A DNA stretch of 64,000 nt, from the NCBI RefSeq assembly GCF_011075055.1, contig NC_058139.1:18869584-18933583 (forward strand), written 5' to 3'. The stretch comes from Mangifera indica (Eukaryota > Streptophyta > Magnoliopsida > Sapindales > Anacardiaceae). The notes under the pieces are model-generated. The model searched no databases, was not told where the DNA came from, and worked only from the letters and a program-made list of their open reading frames with translations. Below are positions 42,113-52,155 of this stretch, piece after piece. Position numbers and translations under genes: made by a program. Positions within the stretch are counted from its first letter, which is position 1, and each line of letters opens with the position of its first letter.

Positions 42113-42124
42113 TGGTATCAAAGC
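42113..42124 (+). other. Primer-binding site
   Basis: tggtatcaaagc differs by one base from tggtatcagagc, the common plant site complementary to initiator tRNA-Met. It follows the 5' LTR after a single base. Confidence 0.85.
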
Positions 42125-42133
42125 TATTCGCCA

Positions 42134-43440
42134 TGGCTGAGACACGAAACCAAGAGCTGCGGTAGGAGATGACGTAGATGATTGCACAAGTAGTGGCAAA
42201 GGCTAAAGGTAGGCAGCAAACTCGACTTCAAGAAACTCAAGATTGCATGCAGTAGTCCATGGATGACCTTAAGAAGTTGATAAGTGGGATTAGTCTTAAA
42301 CAAGCAGAGGTGGTAACACAAGTGGCTGCAAGAAGAGAAGAAGAAAGGTTGAAACTTGTCCAGGAGCCTCGAAAACAAATGGAACACCAAAGTCGACTCT
42401 AATTTCCTCGTTTTTATGGGGATGAATTTGACATTTGGATTCTACACCTGAAAGGGATTGCAGTAAGATAATGGCTCTTCATTTAGAAGGGAGAGTTATC
42501 CAATGGCACCAAAGTTTTATTAAATCTAGGCCAGGAGTGAGATTCATCTAGAGTGAATATGTGATGACGATAAGGACAAGATTGGGTAACTATGGGTATG
42601 ATGATCCACTAGTTAATTTGAGGAACTTGAAGCAAACAGATTCGTTTTAGAAGTACATGGATGCATTTGAGGAAGTCTACTCGAGAGTTGGCATTCGAGA
42701 AGATCAGGCCCTGAGCTTCTTTATGTTAGGGTTGGTGGATTCTCTTCAGATGCTTGTTAGGATGTTTCGACCTAAATCTTTGATAGAGGCATAAGCGTTG
42801 GCAAAGCTACAAGAAATCACCATAACTACCATCAAAGATCAGCCCAAACCTGTAATGAAGACTCCACAAATTCCTTGGAATTCCAAGCTTGTAACGCAAA
42901 TTATTGTGAGTAGTAATACACTGCTTAAATCTAACAGCTCTTCCGAATTATTGCCAACCCCGAACATTCCTAAAATACAACCTATACTACCTTCCAAGGC
43001 AACCACAAGTAAGGTTTTTGATGAAAAAAGGGCTAAGGGCTTTGTTTTTACTGTGATGAGAGGTACACACCAAGCTACAAATGTAGAAGGAAGCAAGCGT
43101 ATATCATTCAATTACATGTGAAGACTAACAATAATGAGAATGTACAAGAGAATATTGAAGTGGGGGAGTTGGTAGGGGTAGTTGATGAGCATGGATTGAT
43201 GCAATTGTCCTTGCAAGCATTGCATGGATAGATGTTGATGAGCATTGCATTGATGAGAGGCACACACCAGGCCACAAATGTAGAAGGAAGCAAGCGTATA
43301 TCATTCAATTACATGCAAAGACTAATGATAATAAGAATGTACAAGAGAATATTTAAGTGGGGAGTTGGCAAGGGTAGTTGATGAGCATGGATTAATGCAA
43401 TTGTCCTTGCAAGCATTGCATGGATTGGTAGGGGCCAAAA
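42134..43440 (+). pseudogene. gag remnant of the gypsy-type element
   Basis: Starting near the ATG at 42134 (MAETRNQELR), fragments of a gag-like protein appear across stops. FRFYGDEFDIW-type and YSRVGIREDQALSFFMLGL motifs fit plant Ty3 gag. The 3' part contains a local tandem duplication of 197 bases (43055-43251 repeated from 43252). Confidence 0.7.
43055..43430 (+). repeat. 197-bp tandem duplication inside gag-pro
   Basis: gatgagaggtacacaccaag at 43055 recurs as gatgagaggcacacaccagg at 43252. The match continues through gtagaaggaagcaagcgtat and cttgcaagcattgcatgga. Few differences suggest a duplication after the element inserted. Confidence 0.85.
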
Positions 43441-46400
43441 CTATAAGGTTGAAGGGAATATGTAAGAAGAAAATAATGTATATTTTGATAGACTCTAGCA
43501 ACACTCATAATTTTTTGAGTGAGCACACAACTAGTAAATTAGGCTACTAGATGCACAAGGTTGAAGGGGTTAAGGTAACATTAGACAATGGAAAGAAGCT
43601 ATAATGTAAGAATTTGTGTAGAGGGTTGGAAATTCAAGTACAGGGCCACATTTTGTTAATCAATGCTTACACTTTACCTTTAGATAATTATGAGTTAATT
43701 CTAGGTAACTAATGGTTGACAAAGTCAGGGGATATTATTTGGAATTTTGGAGACTTGACAATGAAATTCTGCCACAAGGGCAACTATATTTTCTCCAAGG
43801 AGACAAACTTGGAGGGGTTAGCGTGATTTAGGAGCATCAATTATGCAAACTCCTCCTCAAGCAACAACTATTGGCCTTCATTCAGATAATATGGCCTGAG
43901 GTATCTAATGCAAATAGTCAACTATATAAATTGCAAGTTTCAAAGGTTGTAGAGGAGGAGAAGTGGCAGCAGCTGAAGGAATTATTGTAAGGGTATTTGA
44001 ACTTCCTAAAGGGTTGCCTCCATCAGGATTCCAAGACCATTAAATTATGCTCAAAGAAGGTGTTCAACCTGTGAATTTAAGGTCATATAGATATGGTGGT
44101 TTACAAAAAGATGTCATTGAAAAAATGATTAAAGAAATGTTAAAAGAGAGCATTCAAAATAGTTTTAGTCCATATGCAAGTTCGGTAGTTTTGGTTAAGC
44201 AGAAGGATGGTACATTATTAGAATATGCTCTAAAAACCAATCGTTTTAATTGATTTTAAGGGTTGTATATCTTGCATATACATTATTAATAAAAGAAGAG
44301 TTATGTCATACTTCACATGTTTTCTATGTCACTTTTATATCTATGTTGTAATTGTATATTATATCCATATTAGCTACATGCATACGACATGTGAAAGGTC
44401 CCGATGAATTTTAATAAACGTCATCAAATCGTTTCCTGCATAGGCAATCTGTTTGGGCAATAGTATTGCATAGTGGGTGTGTGTTATATCATCATAGTAT
44501 ATCAATAGATGATATTAGACATGGTAGATATACACATGGGTAAACAATGGAACCATTTGATGGTTAGAGAACTGATCAAAGATTATTATATTATATTATT
44601 TATCGAACGTGACCGTTGAACGATGATCACATAGGCATTAATATGTAGTCAATGATACATCGTAAATCATACTAGTGTATAGATCCTTTGACTTGAGATA
44701 TCACAGTTGTGCTTTGTTCTAGAACGTATGGTTCATATGGTATATATCACGAGGCTAATCATGTCCCATTCAGAAGTCGTTTTGATCATATGTTGCTTGA
44801 GCGAAAGGACAAGTGATGATCATATAGGGATCCGTCAGCTCAACTGCTCTCGAGTTCCCATACAAATATTGAGAAATATGAAAATCTAAGACATTGGCCA
44901 GTGTAAATAAAAGACCGCATGAAGAGAGTTTCGATATGGCACGTTATGATGTATGACTTGATATTTGAAAATATTAAATATTGGATTTTGACATTCCATG
45001 AATCCAAGTTCAATCGAGATGTAATGACGAAAGGATTGGACTACATGGTAAGTGTGAGTAAGAAAGATTCATTTGACATTATGTGAAGTTTGTACTTCAT
45101 TGTGATGTAGGGGTCATGGGACATTGCTAGATGACACCACCTGATCAGTGGGAGCTTTGTTTTGTAACAGAAAACAAAGTATATTGGTTAACGACAGTTT
45201 TGAGTTATATAATAATATAATGAAACGTATCGTCCGATATGGGACCCATGACTATGTCACTATGAACCTTGAAGGTCACACCTATATTTCAAAGAAGAAA
45301 ATGGTGTTATGAAGCTAAAAATATTTATTCATGATTGGCTAACACTTTTCGAGGATAAAAAATTATGTTTTTTGAATAAGATTCAGAAAATGGGCAAAAT
45401 TGTCATTTTACACCTTTTAAATTGTTTAGAAAGTTAGAATGAATAATTTTGGGCACAAATTATTCAACATGTGTCAAATTCTAATTTCTCTTAATTATCA
45501 ACCAATGAGAATTGAACACACACTTTAACTTGATAAATATCAAGTTTTAGTTTAATAAAAAAGAGAAAAATGTAGAAAACTATTACATTTTCTCTTCTTC
45601 TTCTTCTTTTGCCTGGAAAAACACCATTTTTCTTCCATTTTCTTCCTTGAAGGGTGCAAGTCAAGATATCACTTATTTTAGTGATTCAAGCTTCCAAACT
45701 TCAAATTAACTTATAAGATACAAGGTAGTTTACATGTTTCTATGTTTTATTTCTTGAAACAACATGTAAATTTTATATTACCATTGTTACATATGATGTG
45801 AACATGATCTAAAAATTCTAATTTTCTTGCCAAAATCCTTCATACATGACATATGTGCATAAATCATCATGCCCTTAATCAAATTACGGTGAAGGATTGG
45901 TATCTCATTCCATTGATAGAAGAGTTATTGGATAAGCTTGTACGTGCCACTGTCAACTCTAAAATTGACCTTTGGTCTAGTTATTGGCCAATACGTATGT
46001 TCCTTTCGTCGATAGATAAAACGACTTTTAAAACACATAAGTGCCACTACGAATTTTTGGTCATGCCCTTCGGTGTCACGAATGCTCCTGCAACCTTCCA
46101 AAATATCATGAATTGTGTGTTTAAGCCACATCTAATGAAGTTCATAGTGGTTTTTTTTTTTATGACATCCTTTTGTATAACAAGGATAAGGAAGATCATT
46201 TACATCATTTTAAAGTTGATGTTAAAGCTATTACAGGGCCATCAGTTATATGCCAAGTGCATAAAATGTATTTTTAGAGCTTCTAAGGTTGAATATCTTG
46301 GCTACATTATAAGTCAAGATAGAGTAACTACTGATCTAAACAAAGTCAAGGCTATCTAGAATTGGCCTCCTCCAAAAATGTTGAAGTAGCTTTGTGGGTT

Positions 46401-48370
46401 CTTAGGTTTGTCGAGTTATTACTGTCAATTTATTAGGCAATATGGACAAATTGCAAGACCTTTGACTAAGTTGTTAAAGAAGGATGCTTTTAGTTAGTCC
46501 ACAAAAGCGTATGATGCCTTTGATACATTGAAGCACAGGTTGTATTCAACTCTAGTTCTTGCTTTACCAAATCCATATGAACAATTTACTATAGAAACAA
46601 ATGCTTCCAGTGGAGGAATTAGTGTTGTCCTGATGCAAAAGAGTCATCCAATTACTTATATTAGTAAAGTATTGTCTCTTAGAAATCAACTGCTTTCGGT
46701 TTATGAAAGGGAGATGTTAGCCATATTATTTGCCTTGCGAAAGTGGGATCATTACCTTAGGAATCAGACCTTTATGATCAAAACTGATCATCAAAGTCTT
46801 AAGTACTTATTGGATTAGAAAACCTTCACACCAGCTCAGCAATCTTGGGTTACAAAGCTGTTGCAATATGATTACACCATTAGTTACAAAAAAAGGCAAA
46901 AAAATGCAACTACAGATGTTTTGTCTTAGGCAGCCATCCCAGAGCTTCTTCATATCAGTGTTATGGTCTTGCCTAGGGAATTGATGCAACAATTGCAACA
47001 AGGATGGTAACATGATTAGCACTTACAAAATATTATTGAAGCTAAACAATAGGATTCCATTATTTATCCTCACTTTGAATAATCTAACAACCAATTGAGA
47101 AGAAGAAACAAGTTAGTGGTACCAAAGGATGTTAAACTGCAAAAACATTTGTTGAAACTCTTCCATGACTCAGCTGTTGGTGGCCATTTTAGTGTTACAG
47201 CCACTATGAAAAGGCTAATAGTTTTGGTGTATTGGAAAAGGATGTGAAAAGATGTTCAAAATTATATTCGAGGATGTATGGTTTGCCAACACTATAAACC
47301 TGAGCATATAGCATCCCTTGGTCTCTTACAACCCTTACTTATACCTTCGGGAGTCTTTATCAGAACTTATTATGGATTTAATTAAGAGCCTTTTGAAGTC
47401 GAATGGGAAATTTATCATTTTGGTTGTTATTGACAAACTCACAGAATATGACCACTTTATGGTTTTAGCTCATCCATTTTCCATTCATGTTGTAGCTCAA
47501 CTTTTTGTTGAAAATGTTTACAAATTACATGGAAACCCTCATAACATTGTGAGTGATCGAGGCTTTACCTTTCTCAGCAAATTTTGGAAGGAATTCTTCA
47601 TATTGCAAGAGGTTGAATTGAATTACTCTACTGCATACCATCCATAAACAGATGGCCAATCGAAAGTAGTTAATTGGTGCTTGAAGGGATATTTATGCCA
47701 TATGGCTGGAGAACTGTTTAACGTGTAGGTTTAGTGGCTACCTTTAGCGGAGTTTTGGTACAATACTTCTCGTCATTCCAACATTCAAATGTCACCGTTT
47801 GAGGCTCTCTATAGGTATCATCCACCCTTAAATATGTCTTACTTTTCTCATGATTCAGTGGATACTGCAATAAACACAATTTAGCAATTTAGCAAAAATG
47901 CAACGTCGTATAAAGAACTAGCAAATAAGCGCAGATTAGTTCACCAGTTTAATATTAAGGAACTTATATATGTGAAACTATAGCCTTATAAGCAAATTAC
48001 TATGCATTCAAGAATTCAAAAATTTTAGGTCAAATATTTTGGTCCCTATCCTCTTGTAGATGTAATTGGCAAAACTGCCTATTAGCTCTAGCTTCCACCA
48101 GATGTATTGATTCACGATATCTTTTATGTATCCTTATTTAGGCCTGTGTATGCACGAGTAGTTGCAACCCTTATATTACCACCTCAATTCCAACTCTAGA
48201 GGACATCTTATGCAATTTTAGATCGCAAGCTTGTTTGATGTGGTCGAGCCCTAGCTACGAAACTTCTCATTCAGTAGCAACATAAGCCTCTTATAGTCGT
48301 AACGTGGAAATTCACAAATAGCATTTGGCACTAGTTACCTTTATTCTCCCTCAAGGGCAAGGAAGTTAAG
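43440..48370 (+). pseudogene. Ty3/gypsy pol remnant: protease, RT, RNase H, integrase
   Basis: Protease: an ILIDSSNTHNFLSEH motif near 43480, with the usual DSG altered to DSS. RT part 1 at 44047-44215 has RSYRYGGLQKDVIEKMI and VVLVKQKDG. After the nested insertion, RT part 2 at 45853-46359 has the MCINHHALNQITVKD and FLVMPFGVTNAPATFQ motifs; the YVDD region is lost. RNase H at 46528-46818 has FTIETNASSGG and IKTDHQSLKYLLD. The integrase has the H-H-C-C zinc finger (about 47160-47290) and core at 47318-47640. A C-terminal AILDRKLV plus VVTWKF remnant near 48210-48330 resembles a chromodomain-type tail. Many stops; inactive. Confidence 0.85.
44216..45842 (+). mobile_element. Nested solo LTR, ~1.63 kb, TSD TACAT
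   Basis: The RT reading frame is interrupted exactly between KQKDGT and MCINHHALN, residues that are almost adjacent in intact RT. TACAT stands at 44211-44215 and again at 45843-45847. The insert starts TATTAGAATATGCTC (probably TG mutated to TA) and ends CA, has no coding sequence or internal domain, and is LTR-like in size and composition. Its start and several internal phrases match the repeat at 12951-14173. Confidence 0.8.
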
Positions 48371-48381
48371 GAGGGGGTAGT

Positions 48382-48801
48382 TGATGCAAGATGAACTAAA
48401 GGCTACACTGAGTTAACAGAATAAACAGAAATTGAAGCAAAGAAGATGGCATGAAGGAATTACAAACAGAGTTAGTGAAACGCAAAAGAAGGCCTGGTAT
48501 AAGGACATTAAGAGCACAACATCGTTTTGGATTATATAGTGCATGAATTAGTTACTTATGGTATTATTGGAATTACGTATATTGTACATTAGGTGTAATC
48601 GATCTAGTGTCATTTTATACATGTAATACTCTACCTTTTGGCTTATATTAATAAAAGAATGAGGGCGAGAAAAAAAAGTAGACGGTTATTAATTCTTGAG
48701 TTTGTTATTGTTCCAGTTCTGTTTTCCTTTTTGAAACTTATTTTATCTTTTGTATCTTACATCTTGTTCTTGACCTCTAATGATCTAAACCATCGGCATC
48801 A
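48382..48801 (+). repeat. 3' LTR
   Basis: Direct counterpart of 41692-42111, 420 bp, preceded by the purine tract aaggagggggtag at 48367-48379 and followed by the TSD TAGGT. Confidence 0.93.
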
Positions 48802-49454
48802 TAGGTGGACCCATGGCGTGAACGACGATATTGAAGAGAGAATCGAAATTGAAGCCTTTCATTTGTATGTGATCACATAGAGTTGATAAATTACAGTCGA
48901 GTGCTACTGTTGTCGCCATCGGAGAGCTATGAGAATGGACTTGTCAGTTAGATTTACGAGTAGGGCCCATATAATCAAGGCTTAGAGTACTATTGTTCCA
49001 TAATAAAAAACATTTGGAGATTTGAGAGGTTTTAGAAATTATTTGTGTTTTGTTATATATGAAGAGGAAAGATGACTGTTATAGTCATTTCGAGGGCTAA
49101 CACCTGACAAAGTTGTAATACCCTCAGGTATGTTCCAGGGGCATTTACGTCTTTTAACCTTGTTTTTCGATACTTCCAATGTTTTAAATATATATATATA
49201 TGTTATGTATGGGGGCATTTATATAAATATACATATGTAAATAAATACAAAAAGAAAACAAAAAAAAAAAAGAAAGAGAAAGAGAAAAAGGGAGATAAAG
49301 CTTAGATAAAGGGAGAGTAAAGTCAACAAAGACAGCTCATCCCATTTGTTTTCTATCATCTTCTTCTCCCGTAAAGCTCCAGCAGCCACCATTCTTCATG
49401 TTTTTCCTTTGCTTTCTTGAAGAAAAAGGAAGGATTTGAGGGAGTTGGAAGATA

Positions 49455-49493
49455 AGAAAAGAAAAGAAAAGAAAAGAAAAGAAAAGAAAAGGA
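49455..49493. repeat. (GAAAA)n microsatellite
   Basis: Seven or more uninterrupted gaaaa units. The minus-strand frame over it is Phe/Leu/Ser-rich and artefactual. Confidence 0.9.
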
Positions 49494-49826
49494 AGCACTT
49501 GAAAGCTTTGGTAACCAAAGATCTCCTTCCTTCTCCTTTCATCTATGTTTATATGCATGTTATATGAATATGTTAGTGTGTTTTGGTATTGATTTAAAGT
49601 GATCTTGGTGATAAAGGAAGCAAAACAAAGAGGAGGAAGCCAACTTTCAAAGATTTGGCTTGAAACAAGGTAAGGGGTTTCCTCCTTGATATGTCACATG
49701 TTTTAGGCTTTTGGTTCCTTAGATCTATGTTATAAATGTTGATTTTGATGTTGAGGAATATTGTTTTGCCATTTGGGATGTCTATGTATGTGATTTTGTT
49801 CATGGCAGAAAGTTGCAGAATATTTA

Positions 49827-50420
49827 CAGTTTTTGCCACTGAGTTCGTCCCATGTTTTGGCTGCCTGATTTGATGAATTATGAGTGCTATTATATCTTGT
49901 TGGAAAGCTCTTTGAATTATCTTTCCAATGATATATAGCTTGTATGAATTAGAGATCATTTGGACTGTTAAAGATTGTATAAACCGAAAGGACTGCTTTA
50001 TCAAATAAACAGAGGAGGCAGTTTTTGCCCTGACTTTATCTGCTGTTTTGACTGCCTGATTGAATGAATTATGAGTGTTATTATAGCTCGTTGGAAAGAT
50101 CTTTGAATCCTCTTTTCAACGATATATAGCTTGTATGAATTAGAAACCATTTGGGCTGTTAAATTGTATGAAAAGAATGCTGCCTGCTAAATGTATGTTC
50201 TGTGAACAGTATTTCGTAATTTTATCACTGAGTTTAGCTCACGTTTTGACTGCCTTATCTATTGAATTATGAGTGCTATTATAGCTCGTTGGAAAGATCT
50301 TTGAATCCTCTTTTCAACGATATATAGCTTGTATGAATTAGAAACTGTTTGGGATGTTAAATTGTATGAAAAAGAAGGCTGCCCTGTTAAATGACTGTTT
50401 TGTGAACAGTGTTTCATAAT
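49827..50420. repeat. Three tandem units of ~180-200 bp
   Basis: Units start near 49827, 50021 and 50216. Each carries 'gactgcctgat' or a variant, 'gaattatgagtgctattata', 'cgttggaaagatctttgaat' and 'gatatatagcttgtatgaat'. Units 2 and 3 are closest to each other. Confidence 0.9.
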
Positions 50421-50428
50421 TCTGGGCA

Positions 50429-50540
50429 AGAAAGAAAGAAGGAAAGAAAGAAAGAAAGAAAAGGAAGAAGAAAGGAAAGAAAGGAAGGGAAAGGAAAGGA
50501 AAGGAAAGAAAAGAAGAAAAGAAAAAGAAAGAAAAACAAG
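50429..50540. repeat. Purine-only (GAAA/GGAAA)n tract
   Basis: About 110 bases with almost no pyrimidine on the plus strand, mixing gaaa, ggaaa and agaag units. Confidence 0.9.
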
Positions 50541-50685
50541 AAAAAGAATTTGGGGCTCAAGATTTAGGGGTCGTCCCAAGAGTAATGTCTGGTGCATTAT
50601 GAATAAATTTAAATGGAAGCAAAATTAGTAAGATATAAGACCCGCATGCATGCTATAAACTATGAGGGGGCACTTTACACTACAC

Positions 50686-50783
50686 CGCCCGCAGTAGGGC
50701 ACGTCCGCAGTAGGACACGTCCGTAGTAGGACATAGACCCCTAGTAGGGTCCGCTCGCAATAGAGCATGCTCGCAGTAGAGCT
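50686..50783. repeat. Short minisatellite with cgcagtagggca units
   Basis: About six imperfect units of 15-18 bases (gcccgcagtaggrcacgtc and variants) stand in a row, GC-rich against an AT-rich background. Confidence 0.85.
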
Positions 50784-51446
50784 CAATTCAGATTCAGAAA
50801 TAGTGTAGTGAAAGAAAAAGAGTTTGAGCTTAGAAAAGTGCCAAATCCCTATAGTTAGCTTCCAGAAAGTATTAAATAAACACCAAATGGGACAAAGTAT
50901 GACCCAAATAGTAAAGAGTGAACTAAATTATCCCCTCAATCTCTTATAGAGGTTAAGATGTGAGGTTGAGTCCCAAAAGTGAGTTAGAACAGGAAAAAAA
51001 AAAGGATAGTTTACTTGATTCTTTCCCCTTACTGAGTGTTCTTATCACTCACTCCATTTTCTTTCCTGATTGCAGGTACAGGTGATCGAGGTAGCTGCGA
51101 GGCAGGGTCAGGTCAGCGTAGGTAGATCCAGCTGGAGCAGGTTATCTCTGGTTTATATTACATGCATACAGTGGCATGTTTTTATCGACTTTTGACTTTT
51201 TGAGATTATGGTACAGTTACATATGATTACTCCCTGTTTTCAGATACTTTCAGATGAGTCTTCATATGAGTATATACATCTTTTGTTCGCTTCCAGATTT
51301 TTAGTTTTCTTGGAATACTTCCTAAACACTTTTAATGATGCGTTTATTGTAAAGTATTTTTAAAAAGAAAAAAAAATAGACGCTACGAATATTAATTCGT
51401 AACATTTCTCCTTCGGTGGGTAGTACTACTAGGGAGGGATGTTACA

Positions 51447-52155
51447 TCTTCACTGGACAAAAATGCGTTTTTACAATCTCGTCATTTTTTTTAACTTGAT
51501 AAGGAGAGTTACTAATAAAACCCCTCAAAGAAATCTTCTTAAGTTTTTTATATCAGTTATAATGGAAATACATAAATGTCTAATTACATTGTTTCTCAAC
51601 ATGGATATATAGGTTTTTTATTTATAATCTAAAATTTTGTCATCTTTGAAGAAGAGCCAATAATTTTGATCCATTAAGTGATGTTAATAAATGAAAATCC
51701 CCAATGATCATTTTTGGGTCATACTAGTGACCTTTGTGAGACTTCTTGTGATGACTAATAAGATAAGTTTTACTGATTTCGGTGTATGAAGCATAAACTT
51801 TGGAGCCAATATGTTGTATATTTATTGATTAATAAGTAGTCAACATAGTTGGATGGAAATTAAAAAATATTTCAGTTTAGTACGTTGTAATAAATAATAA
51901 TAATAATAATTTAATTTAATTTGCATATCAGATATGATTTGCAAAATATTATAAAATGAAAGTGTGTAATCGAATAAAAAATTGTTGTTCTCATTTCAAT
52001 GATTTAAAGGTAATTTTTTATTTGTTATTTCTTTATATTAATTTACATGAATTTAATTTCTTATATAGTATTGTTTCTACACTTTTTTATTGTTTTATTA
52101 TATTCTAATTATGACTATTACAATATCAATATCTTAGGATAATTGCTAAGAAGAA
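51447..52155. other. AT-rich flank of the FAR1-related pseudogene
   Basis: Contains an (aat)n run near 51894 and no coding sequence; it may include the ancestral leader of the gene that follows. Confidence 0.45.

Larger units (their letters stand above)
41692..48801 (+). mobile_element. Ty3/gypsy-type LTR retrotransposon, 7.1 kb, defective
   Basis: Two 420-bp LTRs (41692-42111 and 48382-48801) both begin TGATGCAAGATGAACTAAAG and end in CATCA. The target duplication TAGGT is present at 41687-41691 and 48802-48806. A primer-binding site tggtatcaaagc lies just inside the 5' LTR and a purine tract (aaggagggggtag) just before the 3' LTR. Domain order gag, protease, RT, RNase H, integrase is that of Ty3/gypsy. 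Stops and frameshifts occur throughout, and the LTRs differ at many sites, so the insertion is old. It lies in exon 1 of the BTB/POZ pseudogene, opposite to that gene's direction. A second element is nested at 44216-45842. Confidence 0.95.
37213..49000 (-). pseudogene. BTB/POZ-domain protein pseudogene, split by an LTR retrotransposon
   Basis: Recognisable minus-strand exons: exon 1 about 48990-48807 plus 41691-41418 (split), 41354-41286, 41202-41104, 39994-39254, 38827-38141, 38058-37974, 37873-37827, about 37570-37506 and 37380-37213. BTB-region motifs include DHIQMKGF, IVVHAMG, FRNMLHDPWKEA and RVLAAASFLDLQ. Family C-terminal motifs include EHAIGIEWENAG, SHFPPFRFG, DEDPQG and FGSFKQRGTLLPKAP. 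Introns persist, so it is not retrocopied. Lesions: TAA after MALAYL; homology lost after AVELKD; frameshifts after NVRE, after ACTCRQPLG and before DEDPQG; TAG after VEF; TAG and TGA in the penultimate exon; and a 7.1-kb element in exon 1. The long frame 38137-38799 begins out of frame, so its apparent hydrophobic N-terminus is spurious. The family resembles large plant BTB proteins; function unknown to me. Confidence 0.85.
49114..51446. mobile_element. Solo-LTR-like block, TGTAATACCC...ATGTTACA
   Basis: The block begins TGTAATACCCTCAGGTATGT and ends GGGAGGGATGTTACA, the terminal form of long LTRs in several plant Ty3/gypsy lineages. A similar start (TGTAATACCTTCGAGTATGT) opens the repeat at 57972. 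It contains three tandem ~180-190-bp units, purine microsatellites and a short cgcagtaggrca minisatellite, and a gattgcaggtacaggtgatcg phrase of the kind seen in such LTRs. No coding domain is present and I found no matching 5-bp flanks (aaagt versus tcttc), so its limits are provisional. Confidence 0.55.

Noticed and set aside
49827..50783. Regularly spaced repeats as a possible CRISPR-like array
   Set aside because: The units are long diverged tandem repeats and a short minisatellite without unique spacers, in a plant genome.
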